From contig JAJEKV010000034.1 of the NCBI GenBank assembly GCA_021234155.1, positions 6,244,028 through 6,308,027 of the forward strand: 64,000 nucleotides of DNA. The letters run 5' to 3'. Below, one piece after another: positions 44,582 to 55,935 of the stretch. Under the pieces are notes generated by a model, which ran no database searches, was not told the DNA's origin, and worked only from the letters and a program-made list of their open reading frames with translations. The first letter of the stretch is position 1. Each line of letters starts with the position of its first letter. The position numbers and the translations under genes are program-made. This DNA is from Isoetes taiwanensis (taxonomy: Eukaryota > Streptophyta > Lycopodiopsida > Isoetales > Isoetaceae).

Positions 44582-46978
44582 ATGACACCAAGAAGAGTTA
44601 ACGAGACATCTGAGCCTACTGAAGCACAGGATAATCATGAAGCTACTGCTACACCTACTGTCACCATACAAGCAACTGCAGGCATGCCTTATCAATACTT
44701 TGAGTTAAATGTGCCCACTCCAGTCCCTGTCTTTGATCCGAGCATGAATGCCAACAATTTCCTCAAGACTTTTGAAGAATACTATCAAGAATATGGTCAC
44801 AAAAAGGGCTGTAAGTTTTCTGAGTTTAAGAAATGTTTCAAGAATGATGAGGTCAGGGCTTGGTTAGAATATGTTATAGGTTTAGGCACCAATTCTTGGG
44901 AAGAACTGGTAAAATTTTTTTTAGCAAGGTTTGGAAGAGTCTTGGACCCCCAAGATTTAATATTTGAGTTGCAAACTTTTCGCATCAAACATGGTGAGAG
45001 TGTGCAGCAGTATGTCGAGAGATTCAATCACTATCTTGTCAAATGCCAAATCAATCCGGTGCTTCAAATGGCTCCCGAAACTAACTTCGCAAACCAACCG
45101 GGTTCGCCCAAGCGAACCCCAAAAATTCGCCCAGGCGAACCCGCACCCCTGACGTGGCGGGAGCGTCGCGGGGGAAGGACCTGCGTGGCATCAGCTACCG
45201 GGTTCGCCCAAGCGAACCCAAACCCATGTTAGATGTACGTGTCATGGCCCTGCCTGCCCTGCCGGGTTCGCCCAAGCGAACCCCCTGCTACAAACGAAGT
45301 ATTTCTTTTTTACCTTTCTGCTGCATCTGCATCATTTTCCTGATCTGATCATTTTTTCTGATCTAAATATGATTGAATATCATGAAATCGATCCGCCTCA
45401 GCCCTTTTTAATGCGATTCTAACATCTTTTTCTTTGCTCAATCTGCCATAGAGAAGCTGTAAGACGGACCTCCATTTCTGGTCATCTAAAATGCCAAAGA
45501 TCTCTTTGCCCTGCTCCCGATGTTTCTAGATGGATCCGGAATATAGAAGCCAAGAAATAGATGTTTAAAAAACAGGAGGATCCGGAATAGAGAAAGCCAA
45601 GAATAGAAATCTGGAAAACAGAAAGAACTTGCTCCCATGTCAGAAGAAATAGCATCCGATTCTATCTATGCACCCCATGTTTAGCCTCTGTTCCTTGCAG
45701 CTCCACCTTCCAACGGCCATCAAAACCGAATTCTAAGCTTGTTGGCCCACAAACGCTTCCCGTGCCGCTGTTTCAAGCAGAACACTAAAACCTACAACAA
45801 CTTGGAGCCCTGATTTTGAACCAAATCGAGAGAACAAATGCTTAATCGATTCGCCTGGACAGAGTGGGTTTGTAACATTTGGGTTTAGAAGAGAAACAAT
45901 GCGGCTGGAAGGATCTCGAGCTCTGATCTTGGCTCGTGCAACCCTAGCGCCGGGTTTGCCCAAGCAAACCCTCTGCTCGGCCCTGTACCGCTTGTACCGC
46001 ACTGTCCGTCAGGTCGCACTCTTGTGGGTTCGCCCAAGCGAACCCGGTAGGCGACTCTGCCATCGGGCCCCGCGATCTGCCATGACAACCTAACCCGGGT
46101 TTGGGTTCGCCCAAGCGAACCCGGTAGGAATGCCACGCAAGCTTCCCGCGCCCCCGACCGTCCCGCCACGCCGTCCGACGGGTTCGCCTGGGCGAATTTT
46201 TGGGGTTCGCCTGGGCGAACCCGATTGGTTTGCGAACTTCGTTTCGGGAGCCAATAAAGTGCGTGAAATCAATCATGTTCCTAACCATACATTGCATCTA
46301 GTGGCTTCTTTTATCAGGGGATTAAGCAGCAGACCAAGAATACACAGAAAGCTTTTGAAGATCCAAAAACAGGAGGGATTTGATACAATACACAAGGCTT
46401 TCACCAAGGCTACTGAAATTGCAGATATGATATCATACTTACCAGATGACATACACTCACCAAGTGATCCCTTTTTTCCAGATTATGAACAGGAGTGTAT
46501 GGGAGCAGCACCTGTACCTGTCTATGCTATCCAAAAGGAAAAGAAAAAGGTTAAGGTGGAAGATGATGAGGCTCCTGCAGCAGATGTAAGAGCAGAGATC
46601 ACCAAGGTATCTGAGGCACTGGTTGAGGTAACTAAACAACTGCAAGAGTTGAAAAGCTCAAAATTTGAGAAAAAAACTTACCCCCCATGTGTGCATTGCT
46701 TTAGAGATACTCACTCTTCTGATTATTGCTGGTATAGGCCATGCACTAAGTGTGGAAAGAGAGGTCACTTTGGTAAAGAATGCCCTGTGTGTGAATTTTG
46801 TAAGGCTGTAGGACATTATGAGGATAGGTGCAGTGTCAAAGAATATTTTGCCAGACAAGAAAAATCTAAAATTAGTGAACCAAGTGCATCTATAAGGTTT
46901 GTGCAGGAAGTTGAAGAACAAGAGGAGATTATGGCTGTCCACACCAGAAGGATGAATAATGCCAAGAGAAAGAACTAG
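44582..46978 (+). pseudogene. Tat-like gag interrupted by a foldback element
   Basis: The N-terminal frame starts at 44,582: MTPRRVNETSEP, then YFELNVPTPVPVFDPSMNAN and the gag core WLEYVIGLGTNSWEEL and QYVERFNHYL, up to about 45,068. A 1.18-kb foldback element (45,070-46,252) follows. Gag resumes in the frame ending at 46,978 with NHTLHLVASFI, then FTKATEIADM, a coiled-coil-like stretch (EITKVSEALVEVTKQLQEL), and three CCHC zinc knuckles: CVHCFRDTHSSDYC, CTKCGKRGHFGKEC and CEFCKAVGHYEDRC. Frames run from gag into both ends of the insert, so hybrid short proteins are possible, but full-length gag is not. The pol frame overlaps the gag end in the -1 frame. Confidence 0.85.
45070..46252. mobile_element. 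foldback element in gag, copy B (1,183 bp)
   Basis: The termini GGCTCCCGAAAC...GTTTCGGGAGCC are inverted. Similarity of the two arms extends about 190 bp inward with indels. The arms consist largely of hairpin modules GGGTTCGC-CCAA-GCGAACCC and variants; about nine lie within the element, clustered in both arms (for example 45,101, 45,201, 45,264, 46,027, 46,105, 46,205). The central 580 bp is AT-rich and non-coding. Long arms without transposase recall foldback or MULE-type elements. No exact target duplication abuts the ends, but GTGCTTCAAAT on the left and GTGCGTGAAAT six bases after the right end are similar. Confidence 0.8.
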
Positions 46979-49900
46979 CACCTGAGGAAGCTGAGATTTT
47001 GAAACATAAAGATGCTGAGCAAGCAGTGGCTGTGCCTCCTCCTCCTGCTCAAAAATTTGTCAAGAAGGAAAAAGAGTGTGAGAATTTTGAATATTTGTTG
47101 AAGAATTCTAAAATCTGTGTAGATTTGATGACCTTGCTCAAGATAGCCCCTTCTTACAGAAGAAAGGTACTCAATCTTACTAAGGAAGATGAGTTTGCCC
47201 TGACAAACCACATTGAGGAGCACATGCTCACTCATGATGATAATGATCCTGGAGCTTTCACTTGTGTTGCTAAAATGGAAGCAAAAATATTAACCAAAGT
47301 TCTGCTAGATGGAGGATCACCCTTGAACGTAATGCCACACCATGTCATGAGACTATGTGGTCTAGAAATAGACAAGAAGGCTCCAATGATCTTGAAATCT
47401 TTCTCTAACTCTAAAATCAATCCAGTGGGAATAGTTAGCAATGTGCCTGTTGATGTTGAAGGAATAATGGTTGCAGCTAACTTTGTGGTGGTTGCTTTTG
47501 AAGGAATAGGGGACAAATCAGATATATATGACTTACTTTTGGGCAGAAAGTGGCTTTCTACAGTAGATGCTAGGCCTGTGTGGTCAAGAGGAGAATGTAC
47601 CATCTCAAATGGCAAGAAAAAGGTAACATTGTACAATAAGTTAGGAGAGTTTGAAAGCATGAATTTCATTGAAGAAGAAATGTTGATATCACATCCATGT
47701 GGAGAATTTGAACTGAATGCAGTAGAGTTGGAGTCTAGCATAAAAATCTCAAAAGAGTTAGCTTCAACCAGGTTGAGCAATTTTGCTTATTTATGGTTTG
47801 ATGGTGGTGTTTCCAAAAGGCTTAATGTGGCATCTTCTGCTGCTATTCTCAAGGATGCTTCCAACAGGTTGCTGGCTAAAGTAGGAAGAATTTATCCTAA
47901 TGTCACTTCTAATATGGCAGAATATAAGGCATTTATTGCAGGTCTTCAAGAAGCAAGAAATCTAAACATCAGTAATGTAAGCATCTTTGGAGACTCTCAG
48001 CTTGTCTGCAGGCAAATATCAGGAGAATATCAGACCAAGAATGAAGACATGTTGCAGCTCAAAAATCAAGCCATGCTGGAACTGAAGAATTTTGATACCT
48101 GGGAACTTTGCCATATTCCAAGGGAGCAAAATGGTGAAGCAGACTCGTTGTGCAGAAGTGTGCTACTGGAACATTTGGCTGAGGGAGCAATTCAAGAAGA
48201 AGAACTTGAGAAGAGAGATCTGCAACAGCTATACCCCATCCTGGTAATCAATGCAAGTGAAGACAAACAGGTAAGGGAAGTCAAGGTCAATAAGAAGGGT
48301 CTAGATAGGGTGTTATATGTTGGAGATTTGTTCAGAGAAGAGGACAATGCTTTGGTTACTAAATTCTTTGATGATTGGAAGGATATCTTTGCTTGGGATT
48401 ATGATGAGTTGGTGGGAATTGACAAAAGCATTTGTGAATTTGAAATCAAGATAAAGGAAGGTATGAAACCTGTTATACAAAAGCTAAGAAGAATCAATGC
48501 TTCTCTATTAGGTCTAATCAGGGAGGAATTATACAAAATGAAAGATGCAGGTGTGATTACTGAAATTGTGAACCCTGAGTGGCTATCTTGCATTGTTCCT
48601 GTTGAAAAGAAAAACAAGGCCATTAGGATCTGCATAGACTATAGAGATTTAAACAAAGCTACTGTTAAAGATTGTTACCCTTTGCCATTTCTGGAAGAAG
48701 TGTTGCATGCTGTAGCAGGGAAAGAGATTTACTCATTCTTAGATGGCTTTTCAGGTTTTAATCAGATAAGCATCAAGGAAGGTGATCAGCCAAAAACTTC
48801 ATTCATCACACCTTGGGGAACATTTGCCATGAAAAGAATGCCATTTGGATTGATGAATGCATCTGCAACATTCCAAAGAGCCATGGATACAATTTTTAAA
48901 GAAATGCCAGCTAACATTTTTCGTGTATTTTTGGATGATCTTTGTTTGGGAACTTCTCTGGAAAGACATTTTGATATGCTAATCATGTTGTTTGACTTGT
49001 GTAGAAAGGGAGGAGTGAGTTTGAACCCCAAAAAGTGTGTTTTTTTATCATCAAAAGGAGAATTGCTTGGGCATGTAGTATCTACAGTAGGAATTCAAAT
49101 ATCTGATAGTAAGATTGAAGCCCTAAGGAAACTGGCACCTCCAAAAACCCTCAAACAGGTTAAAAGCTTCATAGGGATGACCAGCTTCTTGAGAATGTAT
49201 GTCCCTCATTTTTCCCACACCATGAGCCCAATCTCTAACCTCACAAAGGTTGGGAAGTTCTCCAAAAGTGAAAGCAAACACATCCTAGTAGATTGGGATG
49301 AGCAATGCCAAAATTCTTTTGACAAGATCATTGATGCCATTTGCAAATCTATCCTGCTAAAACCTCCTGATCTAGAGAAACCCTTCAAAGCTTATATCAG
49401 TGTGACAAAAAAAGCAATTGGTTTGGCACTGCTGTAAGGGGACCATGTAATTGCTTTTGCAAGCAAGATGTGGTCTGATACTGAAATTAGATATCCCAGG
49501 TTGGAGAAAAGTGCAGCAGCTCTGATGTTTTTGATAGAGAGACAAGGACATCTTCTTCAAAACAATCAGGTGCAAGTGTTCATGAGGCAAAATCCTTTTT
49601 CACTCCTTTTTGCAAAAAAGCAACCAAAGGCCAAACTGTGCAGGTGGGCTTGTAAGATCCAAGCTTATGATATTACTGTAAAAGTGGTAAATTTGATCGA
49701 GAATCCCAGTTCCTATCTTCCACTTGTGTTGTTTGAGCATGAAGATCAAGATGGTTTATGTGTTGATGACAATCTAACAAACTTGATCTCTTTTGATGCA
49801 GAAAACATTGACTGGCAATTTGACATCAGAAACTATCTGGAAAGCAATGAATTGCCTAAGAATTTGAGTGGCAGTCAAGAAAGGAGATTCAGGGACAAGT

Positions 49901-51089
49901 GCAAGAAGTTCAGGCTAATTGAAGGGATCCTATGCAAAGTTGACAAGGAAGGAGTCTTGCTGAGATGTGTGGATGAAGAAGAGGCTAGAATGATAATTGA
50001 AGCGTGTCATGAGGGAGTTTGTGGAGGACACTTTGCAGCAGATACAACTGCAAAAAAGATTTTAAGGTCAGGATACTTTTGGCCTACTCTCTTTAAGGAT
50101 TGTTATGAGACTATAAAATGCTGCCATAAATGTCAGATTTTTGGCAAAAAAACTTTGACCGGTACCGCCGGGACCGCCATAATTTCCTCGGACCTTTCCA
50201 AATGTGGGGGCTGGATTTTATAGGCCCCATGGACCCACCTTCCTCAGCTCAACACCGGTTTATATTAGTTGCCAGCGATTATTTTTACCAAATGGGCGAG
50301 GCAATTCCTTTGAGAGAAGCCAATGCCCAAGCCATTGCAAGATTTTTCGCATGAAAAATATCGTGCGGATTTGGCATCCCTTTCAAAATAGTTTCTGATA
50401 GAGGCAGCCAATTCATCAACCATGCAATTGCATTACTTCTAGCCACCTTGAAAGTCAAACACACCAAGAGTTCATCCTATTACCCTCAGGGAAATGGCCA
50501 GGCAGAATCAACCAATAAGACTCTCAAATCAATCCTGAAGAAGACCATCAGTGTTTCAAAAAAGGATTGGTATTTAAAACTCCATGATGCACTTTGGGCA
50601 TACAGAACTACCATCAAAGTGGCCATAAAGCACACCCCTTTCAGTTTGGTGTATGGGATAGAATCAGTATTGCCTATAGAATTAGAGCTTCCATCACTCA
50701 GGCTGGCCTATCAGATAAATTTGGAAATGGATGATGCTCTAAAAGACAGATTTGTGAGATTGATGCAGCTTGAGGAGCATAGATATGAGGCTGAGAATGC
50801 AATAATGAGGAAAAAGGCTAAGGATATTGCAGCCTTCAAAGCAGCACATAAATTACAGGGAGTCTTGAAAACAGGAGAGTTAGTGTTAAAGTGGAACAAA
50901 GCAAGGGAAGATATGGCATCAAAGTTCGAAAATCTTTGGGAGGGACCATTTGAAGTGATAGGGACAGCTGGCAAGGATTCGTATTGGCTGAAGGATATTG
51001 CTGATGGCAGAGAATTGATGAACCCTATCAACATTGTGCACCTAAAAAGGTATTGGCAACAACATGTTGCCCTTGCTCTGTTCAACTGA
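46972..51089 (+). pseudogene. Tat-like pol: PR-aRNH-RT-(gRNH)-INT, broken frames
   Basis: The first frame runs to a TAA at 49,437. Counting residues from 46,999: protease-like VLLDGGSPLNVM (Asp104-Gly-Gly), then a complete archaeal/plant-type RNase H (262-390; FDGG D268, MAEY E308, GDSQ D332, GEADSL D382), then RT (470-700) with ICIDYRDLNKA and an FLDD catalytic box (644-647). The RT-linked RNase H that follows lacks catalytic Asp residues (KPFKAYISVTKKA; later VFMRQNPF). After the in-frame stop, 49,468-50,223 carries the integrase zinc region (HKCQIF). Frameshifts near 50,200 and 50,350 separate GLDFIGPM and VASDYF from VSDRGSQF and GNGQAESTNKTLK. The end (50,448-51,089) lacks a chromodomain. 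RNase H before RT is an unusual domain order. Confidence 0.9.
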
Positions 51090-51750
51090 AATCTCTGTGG
51101 TAAGATGTAGCTAGGTTTAGTTAGTACATAGGGTTAAAGCTAGATCAATTAAGCCTGTCTTAGTAAGTGTAGTTCTGCTTTAGAGTTGTTATTTGTGTAC
51201 TAATGAGTTTATAAGTGTTGCTATGCAGATTGTGATCAACTGAGGGAGTGAATTAATACTGATGATCATAGTTCCATACAGGTGCACCTGAGCATGTCTT
51301 TTACACATCTCTTCCACTGCACTACATTAATCTTCATCATCTGGAGTTGCTGTCATTGCCTCCACACCAGCAACTCATTCAAACTAACAAGCTTTATCTT
51401 CACATGCAGGTGCATTCCTATGTTTATCTCCATCTGTCATCTGATCAAGAGTTGACCTCATTGCATCAGAAAACCCCCCTACATTGTCAATAAATTTCCC
51501 AAGCTGCTGTCATACCACCATCCTGCAGCTTCTCAGAACTAAAGAGATTTATTTTCCATGCAGGTTCATCTGAAAGTAACATCATATGCACGTTCATAAT
51601 GCCAAATCTATCACTTTCCAATCCATATGCAGGTCATTGAGTTGCCAACCATATTCTCATATTGGCAACTGGCTGGAGATATGTCAAGAGTTATCAAACA
51701 GCTAGTCAAAAGGGGCTGGAAGACCAGCCTTCTCTTTTAGTTTGGCATAA
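51090..51750 (+). other. Tat-like element 3' non-coding region
   Basis: No coding frame. Repeated CATGCAGGT(G/T)CA-type motifs (51,240-51,640) are present. A purine-rich AAAAGGGGCTGGAAGA lies at about 51,710, 30 bp before LTR-3. This is the only polypurine tract candidate, though not immediately adjacent to the LTR. Confidence 0.5.
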
Positions 51751-54245
51751 TGCTGCCATGCTATGGCAGCATGTAAGAGCCAAGCACATATTTGCACTAA
51801 TCCTATCAGTTTGATTCAATTTGCAAGACATTAGGGGAATGCTTCACTAGCATACATTCAAGTTTGAAGAGCAAAGGAAGGACAATTGACTCAAGTCACT
51901 CAAGAGATACAAGAGGTCAAACAAGCAAAGGAAGTGTAGAGAAGAAGAGAAAGAAGACCCCTTGAAGAGCATTCCATGGTATGTAACCATTTGTGAGCTT
52001 GGCATCTTTGGCATTTTTTGATTTCCATCCCCATCCACTCCACCATCCCAGATAGCATTGAACCTTGGCTCCTTCCTCATACACCTCCCAAAGTCAAACT
52101 TGACCTTGAAAGTTCTTTCTAGTCAAAATACACCTTCATGAAACACCCACTTGCTTCATCATCCACTAGTTCAAGAGAGACTTGACTTAGTCATAACTTT
52201 GCTTATGAAGTCAACATCCCATGCAACTTGAGCAAAATGTAGAGAGGCTTGCAAAATCCCTAAGGGAAATGCTCAAAATTCAAATATGCCCAAGGAGATG
52301 CCTCAAAGATGCTCCACAAAATTTTTGGCTTCCTAATGAGCACTAGATATGCCAAGTCCCTCTACACCCTACTTCACACATCAAGACATCATACCCATCA
52401 CCATTATATCCATTTCATCTCAAACTCTCATTCAAATCAAAATTCATTTCAAAGCATCATTGTTGCCACATCACCTTTGACACCTCATCATTCACACACA
52501 TCATCTCCACATCATTCTAAAATTTTGACTAGAGAGAATTTTCAAATTCAAGTGGGCTAACACGTCATCATTCCCATTGGACACGTCATACCACCTAGCC
52601 TTGTCATCACTTTCAAATGCCACTTCATCCACTCCCTAAACTTTTTTTCCAAATTCCAAAGAGCTCTATTGTGAAAAAAGATCCCAGAATATTATAGGGC
52701 ACAAAAAAAGATTCACCTAGAAAAAAAGAATTTTGAGAAAAGGCCTTATTTTAGGCATTGTATATGTTTTCTAGGGAATCGTGCCATAGGGTTTAAGGGG
52801 TGCAAAAAATTTTCCTATCTACCCCCCCAGCCTAATTTCTCTTTCAAGCCAATCCCCCCCTGCCGCGTGGAGTATCCGGGCGTGTGGGGCGGTGGAGGTA
52901 CCGAATCCCACGTGGACACTGCACGCAATAATCAGAAGAAATTGATTTTTTAAGCCTTATATACCTTGTCTCCTAAATTGAATCAGGCCTGTGGGATATT
53001 TCTCTTCGAACTGCCAAAAACCTAAACCTGGAAAATGCCAAGATCCGTTCAAGCCGACCTAACAAACCATTAATTCACCACCTAAACTGGCCGAATCATC
53101 ATGTTTAATGCCATGAATGCTTAGTGCGAGCTAAAAGACAGAAGATTGGAAGGAAATGATGAATATTTCAACGGAACAGAACATTCTACAAAAGGGGATT
53201 TTTCGCACAGAAGATGTTCGAGGGCTTGAAGGCAAAGAAGAACTATTTGGTTTTGAAGAAGGACCGGCTTGACAATCTTGAGCTTGATCCTGACCTTCTA
53301 TGTTTACCTTTGATCCGGATTATTGACTCAATTCTCACGGACTTTTATGTGTACCTATTTGATCCTCGTGCCCAAGACCCCGAAGCTTGGGATGTTACAT
53401 TGTATCTTTCGAGTGGACTGATTAAATTGAAAATCGACCTTTGCAGCAATTTGTTTGAGTTGCTTTGTGATCTTTTCCCAAAAACAAAAATTGTTATAGG
53501 TTGAGTATCTAGTGCCCGCATTAACACCTTTGTTCGTGTGTTGTTTGCCTATGTTACAAATCCTTAGAAAGTGCAAGAGCCAAATCCCTGCATTGCAATG
53601 TCAATAAAAGCTGGCATTGTCAGAACATGAGGTATTGCACAACAAGGGAGCACAGGAGAGCCACTGTTAGAACTTCAATCCTGTCAAACAAAATGTGTGG
53701 AAGTAGGCAGTACTAGATACACGCACAGTTGACCCTTAGAAAACATTATCTTTCAAGATCATTTTCTTCTTACAGTCTTAGGCTAAGAATTATCAAAAGA
53801 AAAAATTAGGTCCCTTCTTGTCAAAAAGAAAAGTTGGCCCCTGGTGTGCAGACAAATCTGAGAGAAATAGAGTTGGTAGTTCCAGAAAATTCATCACCAA
53901 TATCGAGTTTCAAATTTCAGCTCTCTGTTAGGGATATTGACCAAAAATTGACTGGGTCAGTGATCTGAATCTTGCCCATCTAGCCTACTCTGACCTCGCT
54001 GAGTTTTTGCAGTCTGTTAGTGTCAAGTGTTGAGCACATTGAAGAGTGATATCCACACCCATAGCTTCATAGATCACATTCTGCAAGTGATTTTGTGAAG
54101 CAGACTATTTTGTCTTCAGGGAAACACACTCCTAGTGATCTTTTGTGATTTTTTCTGGAATCTTTGCACTTAGAGTGGTTGCCTCAAGCAACCTGGAGGT
54201 TCTAAACCACTGAGGTTGGAGGTTTTGCCAGGAACACCTTCAACA
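51751..54245 (+). repeat. 3' LTR of the Tat-like element (LTR-3)
   Basis: 2,495 bp from TGCTGCCATG to CCTTCAACA, with the palindromic start present. It is followed by CCTGA (54,246-54,250) and the same copia fragment and chromovirus block that follow LTR-1. Differences from LTR-2 are clustered (for example around 52,825-52,890 and 53,330-53,420). Confidence 0.9.
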
Positions 54246-54385
54246 CCTGATTCCACTTCTGGCTCAACAACATTACTTGGAATCATTTTTGACTCATTAT
54301 CAGAGTCACTCAAATCTGCCTGCTCCAATCCTTGAGTTTTTTCTTCTTCACTTATTGACTGATTTGCTTCTTCAATACTATCTTT
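54246..54385 (-). pseudogene. second copy of the copia linker fragment
   Basis: Essentially identical to 38,311-38,450, including the CCTGA start and the abrupt junction to chromovirus sequence. It shows that LTR plus flank was duplicated, or assembled twice. Confidence 0.8.
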
Positions 54386-55935
54386 GTTCCTTGAGGCTGC
54401 ATGGAATGCACAGGTCGATCATCACCAATAGAGATCCGAAGTTCTTTAGCGACGTTTAGCAAGACTTCTTCAACACGAGCTGCACCAACTTGTTGATGAG
54501 TTTTGCTTATCTTTTGCAGTCAAATCGGCAAAGGGACCGCACCAACACAATTTTGGAGAGCACATTGAGAAACTATGATTGGAACAAGTAATCCAAATGG
54601 ACCGAGTACATCCACCTAGCCAATTAGGTACAATAATATGAAGCAAGAGGCATCGAAGATGTCTCCCCCATGATCAACTACAGTTATCAATGCTTGACCC
54701 TAGTCATGTGGCATAATCTAGTGCCCAAGGTGGAAGTTTCTCAACAACGACAGCATTTATGCGGTAGCTTTTGGTAGAAGTGTGAGAGTATCTTCAACAG
54801 CATGGGCATATCTGAAAAGCCTAGCAGATAGACATAAAACTCCTCGAGAGTTGTTTTGTTGTGAGAGATAAAGTTTGGCTCAAGTAAAGGTTTAGCAAGG
54901 GAAGCTTCGCATCGGCAATCGTAAGAAGCTCGCCCTAGATGGGCCGGTCCGTTCAAGATCTTGGAGAAGAGTGGGCTCTCAGGCCTACAAGTTGGACCTC
55001 TCGGCCCACCTTAAGGTCTTCCATGTGAGTTTATTCAAAAGGCACGATCCTAACCTTCATGAGGTTTTGGATATTCCAACTTTGTTGGAAATGATGGAGG
55101 AACAAGTTGAAATTGTGCCTGAATTACATCTTGATAAGTCATTCAAGAAGACTAGGTGATCTTAATTCCTCCAGTATTTGGTCAAGTGGAAGCACTTGCC
55201 CGTGGAAGACGCGACATGAGTATTGAAGCAGGATTTGGAGAAGCAATACCCAGAGTTCAGGAAGGAGTTTGATGGGCGACTCGTCTCCGATTCGATCGAC
55301 GCCGACTTGCCAGGAGGTTAGCTTAGTATGTTTCTTAGTTAGCCTTAAGTTCTGGCTCATGTATTCTAGTTAGTAGAGTGCATGTGCCAGGATCTTGGAA
55401 CGTGTGCGCGATGATGGGATACGCCTTTAAGGCATTCTCTAGGCCAACACGCACCAAGAGGTGCGCATGACCATTAGGGTCATGTGAGTGAGGAATGAGG
55501 CATGGTGGCCGATGATGGGACATCGATCGGATGCTCTCTATGCCGCGATGCGGGGTACGCACACCTGGCCGTAGGAGGGTCATGGTGAAGGTTAAAGTGA
55601 TCATGTGCGATGATGGGATCGTGAGACGTTCCCTAGCTTAAAACCCTTGGGGCATGATGCACTGGGGTGTACTCGATCTGGGGGATCGTTTACAAGATAG
55701 CACTTGATCATGGGTGATGATAGGATCATCTTAAATGGTCCTTAAGCTCAAATCCTTATGGGGCCATGATCGGGTGCAAGGTGGTAGGGTAACCTTGAGC
55801 TGGTAGTTCGGCTCAAGGAGGTAGGTAAGGGGGGTGGTCCCCTAAAACCACAAACTTATTAACTTATATAACGTAATGTGCTACTTGTGCAGGCCAGTGA
55901 AGGAAAGCATGAAGGAGGGAGCACGTTACGAGAAG
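54386..55935 (+). pseudogene. chromovirus remnant, block R2
   Basis: A near-identical copy of R1 (38,451-40,004) with the same stops, the same chromodomain-like end and the same non-coding tail. Small differences occur (for example near 54,740 and 55,219). At AGAAG (55,935) it changes to unique sequence (ATAGGAGTCATAG), where R1 changes to gag. R2 probably retains the original right flank. Confidence 0.85.

Noticed and set aside
45070-46252. Regularly repeated GGGTTCGC hairpins as a CRISPR-like array or terminators
   Set aside because: Spacing is irregular, spacers are not uniform, the modules are inverted with respect to the element centre, and the setting is a plant retrotransposon.
50448-51089. 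Chromodomain at the end of the Tat-like integrase
   Set aside because: The C-terminus ends with GPFEVIG, NIVHLKRYW and a short tail; no YLVKW-type segment is present.
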